Origin: Oscillospiraceae bacterium
GTDB taxonomy: Bacteria; Bacillota; Clostridia; Oscillospirales; Oscillospiraceae
Length of the DNA: 64,000 bases
Direction of reading: 5' to 3'
NCBI GenBank assembly: GCA_017622995.1
Contig: JAGAQA010000042.1
Location: forward strand, 1-64,000
A model generated the notes under the pieces. It had not been told where the DNA came from, did not search any database, and saw nothing but the letters and a program-made list of their open reading frames with translations. Both the position numbers and the translations under genes were made by a program. Of this stretch, positions 24,057 through 32,754 are shown piece after piece (position 1 is the first letter of the stretch; each line of letters opens with the position of its first letter).

Positions 24057-25423
24057 ACGGCATTCCCCTTTCCCAGCAGCTTTTTCCGACGAAGGAAGAA
24101 ATAGCATACTTCAATCACACAGCAGGAGGCCCAGCCAACCGGATAGCCCAGGCCCACCACCGCAGGTGTATTGGCAACATATCGGGTCATAACAAACAGG
24201 TAAATCTGCCGGATCACCACAAACCCGATGAGCATAATGACCATCGGCCCCCGGGAGTCTCCCATTCCCCGGAGTGCTCCGGCCAGCACATGGTTCACGC
24301 AGTTAAAGAGCAGGAATGCCGCATTGACCCGCAGGAACATGGCGCCGTAGCGAATGACCGCCTGATCAGCGGTAAACAGCGCTACACTGGGGGCGGCAAA
24401 GACAATCAGCAGCGCAATAATCACGCCCGTTACCAGCAGCGTCAGGCCGATGGTTGCATAGGTGCCCTGCTCTGCCCGCTTCTGCTTCCCGGCGCCAATA
24501 TTCTGGCTGACAAATGTGGTGGAGGCCATGGCCATGCTCTGCATGGGCAGCATTACAAACTGATCCAGCTTATTGTAGCAGCCCCAGCCCGCCATGCAGC
24601 CGGAACCGAAGAAATTGATATAGGACTGAACAAACACATTGGAAAAGGCCGTGATCACAGACTGAATCCCCGCCGGAAGTCCCACAGAGAAGATCCGGCC
24701 CAGAATGCCCTTGTCGATCCGCAGATCGTGCCAGGTGAGCCGGTAAATGTCCGCGGATCTGGTGAGCAGCAGAAGTGTCAGCCCGGCGGAAATGAACTGG
24801 GACAGAATGGTGGCATAGGCAACGCCCGCAATACCCCAGTGGAACACCACAACAAACAGCAAATCCAGAATTATATTGAGCACGCTGGTCAGAATCAGAA
24901 AGTAGAGCGGCCGGGTGGTATCCCCCACCGCCCGCAGGACACCGCTGCCCATGTTATAGATAAGCAGGCCGGAGAACCCCGCGTTGTAGATGCGCAGATA
25001 AACGGAAGCCTCCTGAAACACATCCTCCGGCGTGGACATAAATTTCAGCATGGGCTCCACCCCCAGAATGCCCACCACCGTGAAGATCACACTGAGCACA
25101 AAGGTGGCGGCCATGGTGGTTTCAATGGCCTTGTGCAGGTATTTCAAATCCTTCGCGCCGAAATAGAGCCCGATTACCACACCGGCACCGGTGGCAAAGC
25201 CGTTGAAGAAAAACACCAGCATATTGATGATCATGGTGGTGGCGCCCACGGCCGCCAAAGCCTCGGTGCCCACAAAATTGCCTACCACCACGGAATCCAC
25301 CGTATTGTAAAGCATCTGGAACACATTGCCCAGCATCAGGGGAAGCGAAAACAGCAGTACCTGCTTTACAATGGAGCCCTCTGTCATATCTCTGGTTGTT
25401 GTCTTTTTTTCGGCCGTGCCCAT
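24053..25423 (-). CDS. MATE family multidrug/cation efflux transporter
   Basis: A 456-residue membrane protein with about twelve transmembrane helices in two similar halves, typical of the MATE (NorM/DinF-like) superfamily: LPLMLGNVFQMLYNTVDSVV in the first half, VGLPAGIQSVITAFSNVFVQ in the second. It should export cationic drugs or metabolites using Na+ or H+. The start at 25423 has AAAGGA seven bases upstream. It is the first of three translationally coupled genes with the kinase-like and ASKHA proteins, an unusual partnership for a transporter. Confidence 0.93.
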   Translation of the reverse strand: MGTAEKKTTTRDMTEGSIVKQVLLFSLPLMLGNVFQMLYNTVDSVVVGNFVGTEALAAVGATTMIINMLVFFFNGFATGAGVVIGLYFGAKDLKYLHKAIETTMAATFVLSVIFTVVGILGVEPMLKFMSTPEDVFQEASVYLRIYNAGFSGLLIYNMGSGVLRAVGDTTRPLYFLILTSVLNIILDLLFVVVFHWGIAGVAYATILSQFISAGLTLLLLTRSADIYRLTWHDLRIDKGILGRIFSVGLPAGIQSVITAFSNVFVQSYINFFGSGCMAGWGCYNKLDQFVMLPMQSMAMASTTFVSQNIGAGKQKRAEQGTYATIGLTLLVTGVIIALLIVFAAPSVALFTADQAVIRYGAMFLRVNAAFLLFNCVNHVLAGALRGMGDSRGPMVIMLIGFVVIRQIYLFVMTRYVANTPAVVGLGYPVGWASCCVIEVCYFFLRRKKLLGKGNAV

Positions 25424-25448
25424 CTTTCTGTCCTTTCTGCATAAAAAC

Positions 25449-25500
25449 AAAGGATAACAGATAACAGAGAATTCAGCTTCTCCATTCTCTATTATCCTTT
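25449..25500 (-). terminator. Terminator after tRNA-Ser
   Basis: AAAGGATAA pairs with TTATCCTTT, with inner AGAGAA/TTCTCT pairing, and TTTGTTTTTAT follows on the - strand. It separates the tRNA from the MATE operon. Confidence 0.65.
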
Positions 25501-25508
25501 GCCTGAAC

Positions 25509-25599
25509 TGGCGGAGAGTCAGGGATTTGAACCCTGGCGACGCTTCCGCGCCCTACGAGATTTCGAGTCACGCCTCTTCGACCACTTGAGTAACTCTCC
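25509..25599 (-). tRNA. tRNA-Ser (CGA)
   Basis: The - strand gives a 91-nt tRNA with encoded CCA and the long variable arm of tRNA-Ser. Acceptor GGAGAGT pairs with ACTCTCC, the anticodon loop is CTCGAAA (anticodon CGA), and the T-arm is CAGGG-TTCAAAT-CCCTG. The anticodon stem CGTGA/TCTCG has a central U-U mismatch. Confidence 0.9.
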
Positions 25600-25659
25600 A
25601 TAAATACACAGGGAGAGTATACCAGTTTTGCAGAAAAAAATCAAGACCTACGAGTGACT

Positions 25660-26502
25660 TTAGCCCTTTTTAAAGAAAGCAGCCGCAACCGCTCCCGGGC
25701 CCACATGGGTACCGATCACGCTGCACAAAAGGCTTCTGGGGATCTCTTCCAGAGCATCCGCCCAAAGCTCCCGGCTGTCCTCCACATACTTGTCCAGCAG
25801 AGCCGGGCTGAGGCCGGTATAGCCCAGCAGCACAGGCAGGGAAAAATCCACGCCGCCGGACTGGCGGATCTTCTCCACCAGAAGGTTGTTGCCGTTCCGG
25901 GAGCCCCGGGCCTTGCCAATCAGGGCCACCTCCCCTTCCGATACGGTGACCACAGGCTTGATGTTCAGCACCCCTCCGGCAAAAGCCACGGTTTTGCTGA
26001 TTCTGCCGCCCTTTTTCAGATACTCCAGGGTATCCAGCAGCGCAATGACGCAGACATCCTCCCGCTTCTTGGTTACCAGATTGGCAATCAGAGACGCGGG
26101 CATCCCCTGCTCGGCACATGTCACCGCGTATTCCGCCAGAACACCGGTACCGATTGCCACGCTGAGACTGTCCACCACATAGATGTTTTCGTAGTCCTCC
26201 GCGGCAATGCAGGCGCTCTGATAGGTTCCGGAAAGCTTGGAGGACAGGCAGATGACCACCGCGCTGTCACCGGCCGCCGCAACCTCCCGAAAAACCTTGT
26301 CAAACATGGCAGGTGTAGCCTGACTGGTGGTGGGCAGAACATCACTCTCCACCAGCTTGCGGTAAAACTCCTGCTTGTCAATGGTCACGCCGTCGAAGTA
26401 TTCCTGATCGCCGAAATGCAGGGTCAGAGGCACTACCTCTATCCGGCCGCGGTACTGCTCCCCAACATCTGTAGAGGAATCTACAATGATACGCACACTC
26501 AT
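25660..26502 (-). CDS. DegV family fatty-acid-binding protein
   Basis: A 280-residue DegV protein. The family binds a fatty acid between two domains, and related FakB proteins deliver it to the kinase FakA. Family features are IIVDSSTDVG at the N-terminus, PTTSQATPAMFDKVF (substrate loop), CLSSKLSGTYQSA and LKKGGRISKT. No fakA is visible in the window. The start overlaps the marR stop by 4 bp (ATGA), so the two are produced together, suggesting that the MarR regulator controls lipid uptake or binding. Confidence 0.93.
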   Translation of the reverse strand: MSVRIIVDSSTDVGEQYRGRIEVVPLTLHFGDQEYFDGVTIDKQEFYRKLVESDVLPTTSQATPAMFDKVFREVAAAGDSAVVICLSSKLSGTYQSACIAAEDYENIYVVDSLSVAIGTGVLAEYAVTCAEQGMPASLIANLVTKKREDVCVIALLDTLEYLKKGGRISKTVAFAGGVLNIKPVVTVSEGEVALIGKARGSRNGNNLLVEKIRQSGGVDFSLPVLLGYTGLSPALLDKYVEDSRELWADALEEIPRSLLCSVIGTHVGPGAVAAAFFKKG

Positions 26503-26945
26503 AACTGTTTCTCCTTATTCTGATAGATCTTTTCCAGGTTTTTGCTGATAATGGAAAGGGCCCGGTACATGGCCAGCCTGTCCTCCTCCAGGACGTCACA
26601 GCTTGCAAGGGCTACAATGCTGTCAATTCGCCTGGATACCTCCGCGCCTGCCGCAGACCCTTTCTGCGTCAGCACCAAGGGTCTTCGGTAGCGCTTACCC
26701 TCCGGGATTTGCAGGTAGCCGTTCTGCTCCAGATAATCCAGTGATCTGGAAACGGCAGCCTTATCCTCTTCACACCGGTCGCACAGTTCCGCTGCCGTCA
26801 GAGGACCGTTTTTGCTGAGGTAGTAAAGGCAGGAAACATGGGGGCCCTTCAGGTTGATGGACTCCATCTGCTCTGCCTTGATCCTGCGGATGCTCCGACT
26901 GATCTGATTGATCAGCACGGTAAAGGTTTCAAATCGTTCGTCCAT
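26499..26945 (-). CDS. MarR family transcriptional regulator
   Basis: A 148-residue MarR-type winged-helix protein. The recognition region is LTAAELCDRCEEDKAAVSRS followed by LDYLEQNGYLQ and a wing with RRPLVLTQKG. N- and C-terminal helices form the dimer interface. The start at 26945 has GGGAGGA nine bases upstream. Two inverted repeats of form TTGA-N4-TCAA overlap its promoter, so autorepression is very likely. It is cotranscribed with degV and may respond to a fatty acid or similar ligand (inference). Confidence 0.92.
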   Translation of the reverse strand: MDERFETFTVLINQISRSIRRIKAEQMESINLKGPHVSCLYYLSKNGPLTAAELCDRCEEDKAAVSRSLDYLEQNGYLQIPEGKRYRRPLVLTQKGSAAGAEVSRRIDSIVALASCDVLEEDRLAMYRALSIISKNLEKIYQNKEKQL

Positions 26946-26965
26946 GGTGTTTCCTCCCAAGAATT

Positions 26966-27018
26966 GTTGATTTCTCAACGATGAGAAGTATACACACAAA
27001 ATGTTGATCTGTCAACAT
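26966..27018 (-). promoter_or_regulatory. marR-degV promoter with two operators
   Basis: TTGACA (27010-27015), 17 bp and TATACT (26987-26992) form the promoter on the - strand. ATGTTGA-TCTG-TCAACAT (27001-27018) is a perfect palindrome covering the -35 box. GTTGA-TTTC-TCAAC (26966-26979) is a second site just after the -10 box. Both fit MarR-type half-sites. Confidence 0.8.
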
Positions 27019-27031
27019 TTAATTATTTGAA

Positions 27032-27060
27032 CCCCGGTACAGGGCTGCTCTGCACCGGGG
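27032..27060 (-). terminator. Terminator of the D,D-carboxypeptidase gene
   Basis: CCCCGGT pairs with ACCGGGG, with an inner CAG/CTG pair. The tail on the - strand is only moderately T-rich. Confidence 0.6.
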
Positions 27061-27065
27061 GTCTA

Positions 27066-28316
27066 TCAGCTATGCACTTTTTTCCTGGCAGCAAGCCCCA
27101 ATAGTCCAACCACAGCGGCCAGACCCAGCAAGATCAGGCCACCTGGGTGAACGGAGGATTCCTCCTGGGGCAGGACCGCTGCTGCCGGGGCCGGCTCCGC
27201 TTCCGCAAGGGGCGCTGCCTCCGCAAGGGTCAGCAGAAGATCCGCCAGATGCAGAACCTTTCCACCAACGGGAATGTCTACTGACACCGGGACTGTGGAT
27301 ACCCCCAGCCCCGCATCAAAGCCGCCGGGAACGGTAAGTATGATTTCCTTTGGATCCGCAGCCTTGGGCAGCAGCACGTCCACAGGTGTATAGCCCTCCA
27401 GGCAGCCGTTTTCCCCCATCCCCTGCTGACGCATTTTGTCTTCCATCAGATTCCGGGACAGCCGCGTGCGCTGGAAATTCCCAAAGCCATAGGCAAAAAG
27501 CGCCTGGGTATCGGTGTATTTGTCCTCCAGCTCCGGTGATTTCATGGCAACGGCAATGAGGGTTGTACTGCCCCGCTTTGCCACGGTGACCAGTGTTCCC
27601 AAAGCGCTGCTGGTCCAGCCGGTTTTGCTCATCAGTAGTCCCGGGCAGTCCATGGAACCATCGATGAACTTGTTTTTGGATACCAGCGCTCTGGCTTCCG
27701 AAAGGTTTGTCTTCGGAAGCTCATATTTCGAAGCGCCGAAAAAGGTGTAAAAATCCGGCATTTTCAGCGCCTCCGCCGTAATCAAAGCCATATCTCTGGC
27801 GGTGGTATAGTGGTTCTCATCCGGCATACCGTTGGGGTTGACGAAATGGGTATTGTATGCCCCCATCTGCGCCGCCTCTTCGTTCATAAGATACGCAAAT
27901 TCTTCCACACTCCCGGAAATATTCTCTGCAATCGCAACGGCGGCATCATTGGCGGAGACCAGTGTCAGCGCATAGAGGGCATCCTTCATGGTGATCACCT
28001 CTTCCGGCAAAAGCCCGATGTGGGAGGAGGTGCGGGGGACCTGGCGGAAGGCTTCCTCGCTCATGGTCAGTTCATCGGCAGGATTTCCATACTTGAGAGC
28101 CAGATAACCCGTGAGAATTTTTGTGATGCTGGCAGGATACATCCGCTCGTCCATGTTTTTTTCGTAAAGAATCTGCCCGGTCTGGGCATCCATCAGCACT
28201 GCCGCTTCGGAAATGATTTCCGGTTCCTCTGCCTGGGCACAGGCTCCCAGGGGGATGCAGGCCGGCAAAAGGGCAACGCTGAGCAAAAGCGCACATACTC
28301 GTTGAGAAAACGTCAC
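27066..28316 (-). CDS. dacF: D-alanyl-D-alanine carboxypeptidase (PBP5-like)
   Basis: A serine-type penicillin-binding protein (416 residues from this start) that trims the terminal D-Ala from peptidoglycan stem peptides. A signal peptide leads; the active-site triad SITK, SAND and KTGWT is visible; a C-terminal beta domain is followed by a hydrophobic anchor (GLILLGLAAVVGLLGLA) with a basic end. The start is uncertain: GTG at 28316 has GAGGA at good spacing, ATG at 28322 sits too close to it, and ATG at 28358 has none. A Pro/Ala/Glu-rich linker precedes the anchor. Confidence 0.92.
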   Translation of the reverse strand: MTFSQRVCALLLSVALLPACIPLGACAQAEEPEIISEAAVLMDAQTGQILYEKNMDERMYPASITKILTGYLALKYGNPADELTMSEEAFRQVPRTSSHIGLLPEEVITMKDALYALTLVSANDAAVAIAENISGSVEEFAYLMNEEAAQMGAYNTHFVNPNGMPDENHYTTARDMALITAEALKMPDFYTFFGASKYELPKTNLSEARALVSKNKFIDGSMDCPGLLMSKTGWTSSALGTLVTVAKRGSTTLIAVAMKSPELEDKYTDTQALFAYGFGNFQRTRLSRNLMEDKMRQQGMGENGCLEGYTPVDVLLPKAADPKEIILTVPGGFDAGLGVSTVPVSVDIPVGGKVLHLADLLLTLAEAAPLAEAEPAPAAAVLPQEESSVHPGGLILLGLAAVVGLLGLAARKKVHS

Positions 28317-28430
28317 ATTCATTCCTCGCTTTTGGCCTACGCGCAGAACATAAGCCATACTTTTTCACGGTAACGCAAACAGTTTATCGAAAAAAGACAG
28401 ATTTGTCAAATAGTTGTCATAATACAAAAA

Positions 28431-28683
28431 CCCGCTGCAAATTCGCAGCGGGCCGAGATTGTAGAAAAAGCCTCGCAGAGTTCGCTTCGCCAGCAGCGAA
28501 AAGAATTTAAATCGTTTTCGACCGCGGCATGTACGTGGGCGAAAACACCTCTCAGGCTGCAAGTGTGGAATTTGTTCGCCTATGGCGAACAAATTATGCG
28601 CGCAGCAGACTGCAAAAATCTGTCGGAAAGCCCCGAAAGGGGATTTTCGACAGCCAGAGCCCGCTGCAAATCGCAGCGGGCCA
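28431..28683. repeat. Dispersed intergenic element (copy B) flanked by duplicated terminator hairpins
   Basis: CCCGCTGC-AAAT-GCAGCGGG hairpins stand at both edges (28431-28453 and 28661-28683). The interior shares GCCTCGCAGAGTTCGCT, GGCTGCAAGTGTGGAATT, TTTGTTCGCC/GGCGAACAAA and the AGCAGACTGC region with copy A at 9299-9596. Inner ends are inverted (TGTAGAAAAAGCC and TTTTCGACAG). The left hairpin keeps a T-tail for - strand termination (GGGTTTTTGTATT); the right one does not. It occupies the gene-free region between the carboxypeptidase and the EAL-domain gene. Confidence 0.7.
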
Positions 28684-28694
28684 TAGGAAGTCTA

Positions 28695-31148
28695 TCAGAT
28701 CAGCAGGGCGTGACGCACATGGAGGCCGGGATTCTCGCTGGACTGATTCCATGCTGCCATGGTTTCCAGGAAGGTTTTCTCCGGCAGGGGCCGGGAGAAA
28801 TAGAAACCCTGGATCACATCACAGCCCACCTCCCGCAGGAACTGAACCTGTTCCCCGGTTTCCACGCCCTCTGCCAGCACATCCATTCCCAGGCCATGGG
28901 CCAGAGAAATGATGTGCCGGAGGACCTGATTGCCCCGGGAGTTGCCGATGTAGTCAACCAGGCTCTTATCCAGCTTGAGCATATGGAAGGGCAAAGAATT
29001 CAGATTGCTGATGGAAGAATAGCCGGATCCGAAATCATCCATGTGCAGTGGGAAACCCAGCGAAACCATCTTCTGCGCCAGCTCCTTGATCTGCGTCATA
29101 TTCATGCCGGAAGACTCCGTCAGTTCAATGGGCACCAGCTGTGCATCCAGCTGATACTCCCGAATGATACGGGCATAGCGCTCAATCATTCCGGGATAAT
29201 GCAGACTGTTTCGGGACAGGTTTACAGAGATTGGCAGGGTACGGCCATACTCCATCGTCAGAAACTGCTGCATCTGGCAAACCTTGCGGAATACATATTC
29301 GTCCAGCCGGACAATCAGCCCGTCCCGCTCAAAAAGCGGAATGAACTCGCCGGGAGATACCACCGTACCATCCTGCTTTTTCCAGCGCACCAGCGCTTCC
29401 GCGCCCACCATGCGCTCTGTCTTTACATCATATTTGGGTTGATACCAGACCACAAACTCTTGATTCTGCACAGCGTCTTCAAAGCTGGTTTCCATTTCCC
29501 GCTCCCGGCAGAACTGCTGGTTGATGGGATCATCGTAGGTGGCAGCCACCCGGTTCACATCGTCACGAATGCTGTTCAGCGCCAGGAACGCACGGTTGCA
29601 GATGACGGATACCGGCAGGGCCAGATCATCGCACTGACAGATGCCGCACTTAAACTGAATTTTGCGGACGGGAGAGCGTTTGGAAATATCCAGAATCGCT
29701 TCCTCCAAATCCTCAATGGAATGGCCCACAGGCTCCATGAATGCGAAGCTGTCACCATCGTAATGACAAACCAGGCCGTTGGGAATCAGCCGTTTCAGCT
29801 CCTTTGCAAGGAACCGAATCACATCATCTCCCACACTCTCGCCATAAATGCTGTTTACCTGCTTAAAATTGTGAATATCCACCACAACAATCTGGTAGGG
29901 CTTCTCCGGGCGGGCATTCAGCAAAAGACTTGCATGGTGGAAGAACGCCTGCCGGGTATACAGTCCTGTCTGGGCATCAAACTCAATTTCAGAGAGTGTT
30001 GCCGCAGATTCCCGCATCTTGATCAGATTCCGGATACGGCCCTGAACACCCCGAAGGTTATAGGGCTTGGTAATGAAGTCCATTGCCCCCAGTTCCAGGC
30101 ATCTGGCCTCGTCCTCCGGGCGGTTGCTGCCGGTGGCAACAATGACGGGAATGGCCGCGAGCAGCGGATCCTCACGGGTCTTGGCAAGGAACTGGAAGCC
30201 GTCACAGACCGGCATATACACATCCAGAATCACAAGCGACAGGTCCCGATAATTCTCGGTGAGGATCCGGATTCCCTCTTCGCCATTCTCGGCGCACAGC
30301 ACATCATACTCGGGAGAGAGCATCTGCACCAGCATTTCCCGGTTGATAAAGTTATCCTCCACAACAAGGATCTTTCTGCGCAGCGGATGGGGCAGCAGGC
30401 TTGCGTAATTCGCCTCCAGAATGCTTTTCCGTTCCTCATCCTCGCAGGTCAGCGCAACAATCACATCACTGAAATCCTCCGCACTGCCCACCCTTGCCAA
30501 ACGGGCACAGTAGAAACGAATGGAATTGTTGATCATCACCCGGTAATGCACCGTAAAGCTGGAACGGCTGCGCAGTTCCTCCCGCACAGACTCGGGTTCC
30601 ACAAGCATCATGAGCTTGCTGCGGTCTTCCGGAAGGACCAGCGTCTGGATGATGGTATTCATCACATCCCGGTAGCGGAATACATGCTCTACCAGCTTGC
30701 CAATGTCCCGGGGAAGGCTGTTGTCTGCCCGGTAGGTTTTGGCCATGCCGGTATTGCAGTTCATATTGAAAATGTAGCCATAGCTGTCACCCAGCACCTG
30801 GATAACCGCAAGCCACCGGAGTTCTTCTTCACTGTTGGGCAAGGTCTTTGCCAGGCGCTCGCCCTCCCCAACCGTGCTGATAACCAGGGCATGACCCACG
30901 GTTCCATCCGCCAGGGGGATTTCCACCGCGTCTACCGTTTCCATGATGTGCCGGACAGGATCCAGATATGTCCTTGGCCCCTGAATTCCCTTTTCAACGG
31001 GGCAGTTGTCACAGGGTTCATCCCGTCCCATAAGGCACTGGTAACACAGCTGCCCCTGTTTCAGACCAGGATATGTCTTTGCAGCGGAATGATTGATACC
31101 GATGACATGGTAGGAATCGTCAATCAAATATGCAGCTGAAGATTCCAT
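28695..31148 (-). CDS. PAS-like/REC/GGDEF/EAL cyclic-di-GMP signalling protein
   Basis: An 817-residue soluble regulator. The N-terminal PAS-like domain has paired cysteines (LCYQC ... PCDNC). A second sensor-like region follows, then a receiver domain (LVVEDNFINREM; phospho-Asp in LVILDVYMP; TKPYN), a degenerate GGDEF domain (YDGDSFAF instead of GGDEF) and an EAL domain with intact motifs (EALVRW, NLSRNSL, ELTES, DDFGSGYSS, EGVET). It should therefore break down rather than make c-di-GMP. The start at 31148 is chosen because the promoter -10 box lies at 31213-31218, inside longer frames. It is divergent from the regulator at 31366. Confidence 0.9.
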   Translation of the reverse strand: MESSAAYLIDDSYHVIGINHSAAKTYPGLKQGQLCYQCLMGRDEPCDNCPVEKGIQGPRTYLDPVRHIMETVDAVEIPLADGTVGHALVISTVGEGERLAKTLPNSEEELRWLAVIQVLGDSYGYIFNMNCNTGMAKTYRADNSLPRDIGKLVEHVFRYRDVMNTIIQTLVLPEDRSKLMMLVEPESVREELRSRSSFTVHYRVMINNSIRFYCARLARVGSAEDFSDVIVALTCEDEERKSILEANYASLLPHPLRRKILVVEDNFINREMLVQMLSPEYDVLCAENGEEGIRILTENYRDLSLVILDVYMPVCDGFQFLAKTREDPLLAAIPVIVATGSNRPEDEARCLELGAMDFITKPYNLRGVQGRIRNLIKMRESAATLSEIEFDAQTGLYTRQAFFHHASLLLNARPEKPYQIVVVDIHNFKQVNSIYGESVGDDVIRFLAKELKRLIPNGLVCHYDGDSFAFMEPVGHSIEDLEEAILDISKRSPVRKIQFKCGICQCDDLALPVSVICNRAFLALNSIRDDVNRVAATYDDPINQQFCREREMETSFEDAVQNQEFVVWYQPKYDVKTERMVGAEALVRWKKQDGTVVSPGEFIPLFERDGLIVRLDEYVFRKVCQMQQFLTMEYGRTLPISVNLSRNSLHYPGMIERYARIIREYQLDAQLVPIELTESSGMNMTQIKELAQKMVSLGFPLHMDDFGSGYSSISNLNSLPFHMLKLDKSLVDYIGNSRGNQVLRHIISLAHGLGMDVLAEGVETGEQVQFLREVGCDVIQGFYFSRPLPEKTFLETMAAWNQSSENPGLHVRHALLI

Positions 31149-31212
31149 GCGCTCACCACCACCTGCTCCTTCAAAAACCGAAATAAATGCTTTCTCTCTT
31201 TGAATCGAATTC

Positions 31213-31240
31213 ATTATAGCATGGGTTAACAAAAAAACAA
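31213..31240 (-). promoter_or_regulatory. Promoter of the EAL-domain gene
   Basis: On the - strand TTGTTT (31235-31240), 16 bp, TATAAT (31213-31218). It implies a leader of about 60 bases. Confidence 0.65.
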
Positions 31241-31294
31241 TAGAGATTCTTCCTGTTTTAGTCAAATTAGTCAATTTGTTCCGATTTCCATCTA

Positions 31295-31322
31295 TTGCAC
31301 TTTCCCGAAAATGTGCTATACT
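31295..31322 (+). promoter_or_regulatory. Promoter of the divergent regulator gene
   Basis: TTGCAC (31295-31300), 16 bp, TATACT (31317-31322), about 40 bases before the ATG. Confidence 0.65.
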
Positions 31323-31365
31323 GTATAAAAAGTTCTTGATTTGTCCCAATGAGGGGAGGAATACC

Positions 31366-32685
31366 ATGATTACCGTTGCTGTTATCAGCCCGTTTCGGTT
31401 TCTGGAAACCATCAACAAAGTCATTACCGATCACGACTTTGACTGTGCCTTTCATTCCTACAGCTATGATACACTCTCCGACATTGATGAAATATACGCC
31501 CGGTGTATGGACGCCTGCGACATCATTCTGTTTTCCGGTGAGCTGGGCTATCACTATATGCACCGGCACTACCCCAACTGCCCCATTCCCTGCGCCTTTA
31601 CGGTTTACGGCACCGCGGATGTGCTGAGCATTCTGCTGGATTTCCATCTGCGTCATCCCGGCATCCCCCTCAACCGGCTGTATCTGGACTTTCTGACACC
31701 CCAGAACCACTATATGAACCTTCAGGATTACCTTCCGGAAGGACAGGTTCCCTACTTCTTTGAAGAAGAGGTGTATGATTACGCAAACATCACCCAGCGG
31801 GGCAGCGAGCTGTGGCAGGAAGGAAAAATTGATTACGTTCTCAGCCGGAGCATCAACAATCTCAAGCAATGGGAGAAACTGGGCATTCCCTACGAGCCCG
31901 TCAATCCCACGGAAAAAATGATCATCGGCAGCATTGAAGATGCCCTGAACCGGGAACGATTGAAAACCTTGCAGGATACCAGCGTGGTCACCTTTATCAT
32001 TCATCTGCCCGGAGATGAAGGGGTATCGGAAGAGGAACGGGAGTACCGGACCGCTACTCTTTACAAGTTCCTGGTGGATTTCCGAAAAGAAAAGAATCTT
32101 TCCTACAGCATTGACCACAGCTTTGACCGTTTTGTGGCCCGGGCCACCTTCTCCAACGATTATACTAAGGGAATCAGCTACCAGAAGATCATGGCCGTTC
32201 TGCGCAAAAACCTTCCCTTCCCCTTTTCCGTCGGCATCGGCATCCATCCCAGCGAACAGACCAGCCAATATCACGCCGAGCGGGCACTGCTGGAAAGCAC
32301 CCGCTATGGTCTGAACGAAGGGTTTCTGGTCAGCGGCGACCCGGAGGTGCTCACCGGTCCTCTGAGCCACGGTCAATCCCTGCGCTACAGCTATCAGGAT
32401 GGCAGCTCGGTCCAGTTTGCCCATCGGCTGGGCATTGACAACACCAATCTTCTGCGGCTGGTGGCGCTGTACCGGAACGACCCCAAAACCGTGCTGACAG
32501 CGGCAGAGCTGGGTCCCATCCTGGGTATTACCCAGCGAAGCACCCGAAGAATATTGCAGCGGTTGTTTGAACTGGGCCTCGTTCGGGTGCTCTCCGATAC
32601 CGGCGCCGCGGGAAGAGGACGGCCGGTGCACAAATATGTGTTCATCCCCGACGCTATGGAGCACTCTCTTTCCGGGATTGTATAG
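31366..32685 (+). CDS. Unusual regulator: sensor-like N-terminus, GGDEF/cyclohydrolase-III-like middle, winged-helix C-terminus
   Basis: A 439-residue protein. The first about 200 residues resemble an alpha/beta ligand-sensing domain (ITVAVISPFRFLETINKVI; later ILFSGELGYHYM). The middle (about 205-345) has the pattern of a nucleotidyl-cyclase-like fold (FIIHLPGDE ... FPFSVGIGIHPSEQTSQYHA), recalling GTP cyclohydrolase III or GGDEF relatives but without a GGDEF motif. The C-terminus has a winged helix: AAELGPILGITQRSTRRIL and a wing GAAGRGRPVHKYVF. GGGGAGGA precedes the ATG. It is divergent from the EAL protein, suggesting a linked signal pathway (inference). I know no named family for the whole chain. 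Confidence 0.75.
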   Translation: MITVAVISPFRFLETINKVITDHDFDCAFHSYSYDTLSDIDEIYARCMDACDIILFSGELGYHYMHRHYPNCPIPCAFTVYGTADVLSILLDFHLRHPGIPLNRLYLDFLTPQNHYMNLQDYLPEGQVPYFFEEEVYDYANITQRGSELWQEGKIDYVLSRSINNLKQWEKLGIPYEPVNPTEKMIIGSIEDALNRERLKTLQDTSVVTFIIHLPGDEGVSEEEREYRTATLYKFLVDFRKEKNLSYSIDHSFDRFVARATFSNDYTKGISYQKIMAVLRKNLPFPFSVGIGIHPSEQTSQYHAERALLESTRYGLNEGFLVSGDPEVLTGPLSHGQSLRYSYQDGSSVQFAHRLGIDNTNLLRLVALYRNDPKTVLTAAELGPILGITQRSTRRILQRLFELGLVRVLSDTGAAGRGRPVHKYVFIPDAMEHSLSGIV

Positions 32686-32693
32686 AAAAACAG

Positions 32694-32744
32694 CCGTCAT
32701 TCCAAATCCGTGACCCATATCACGGACCGGGAATGACGGTTTTC
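32694..32744 (+). terminator. Terminator of the regulator gene
   Basis: CCGTCATTCC pairs with GGAATGACGG, with an inner TCCGTG/CACGGA stem, followed by TTTT. Confidence 0.8.
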
Positions 32745-32754
32745 ATACTATGTT

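Noticed and set aside
24047..25444. Histidine-rich + strand open frame over the MATE gene
   Set aside because: Composition is that of an antisense frame, and the - strand encodes a clear MATE transporter.
28563..31139. Long + strand open frame of 858 codons
   Set aside because: It is antisense to the REC-GGDEF-EAL gene and starts inside the dispersed repeat.
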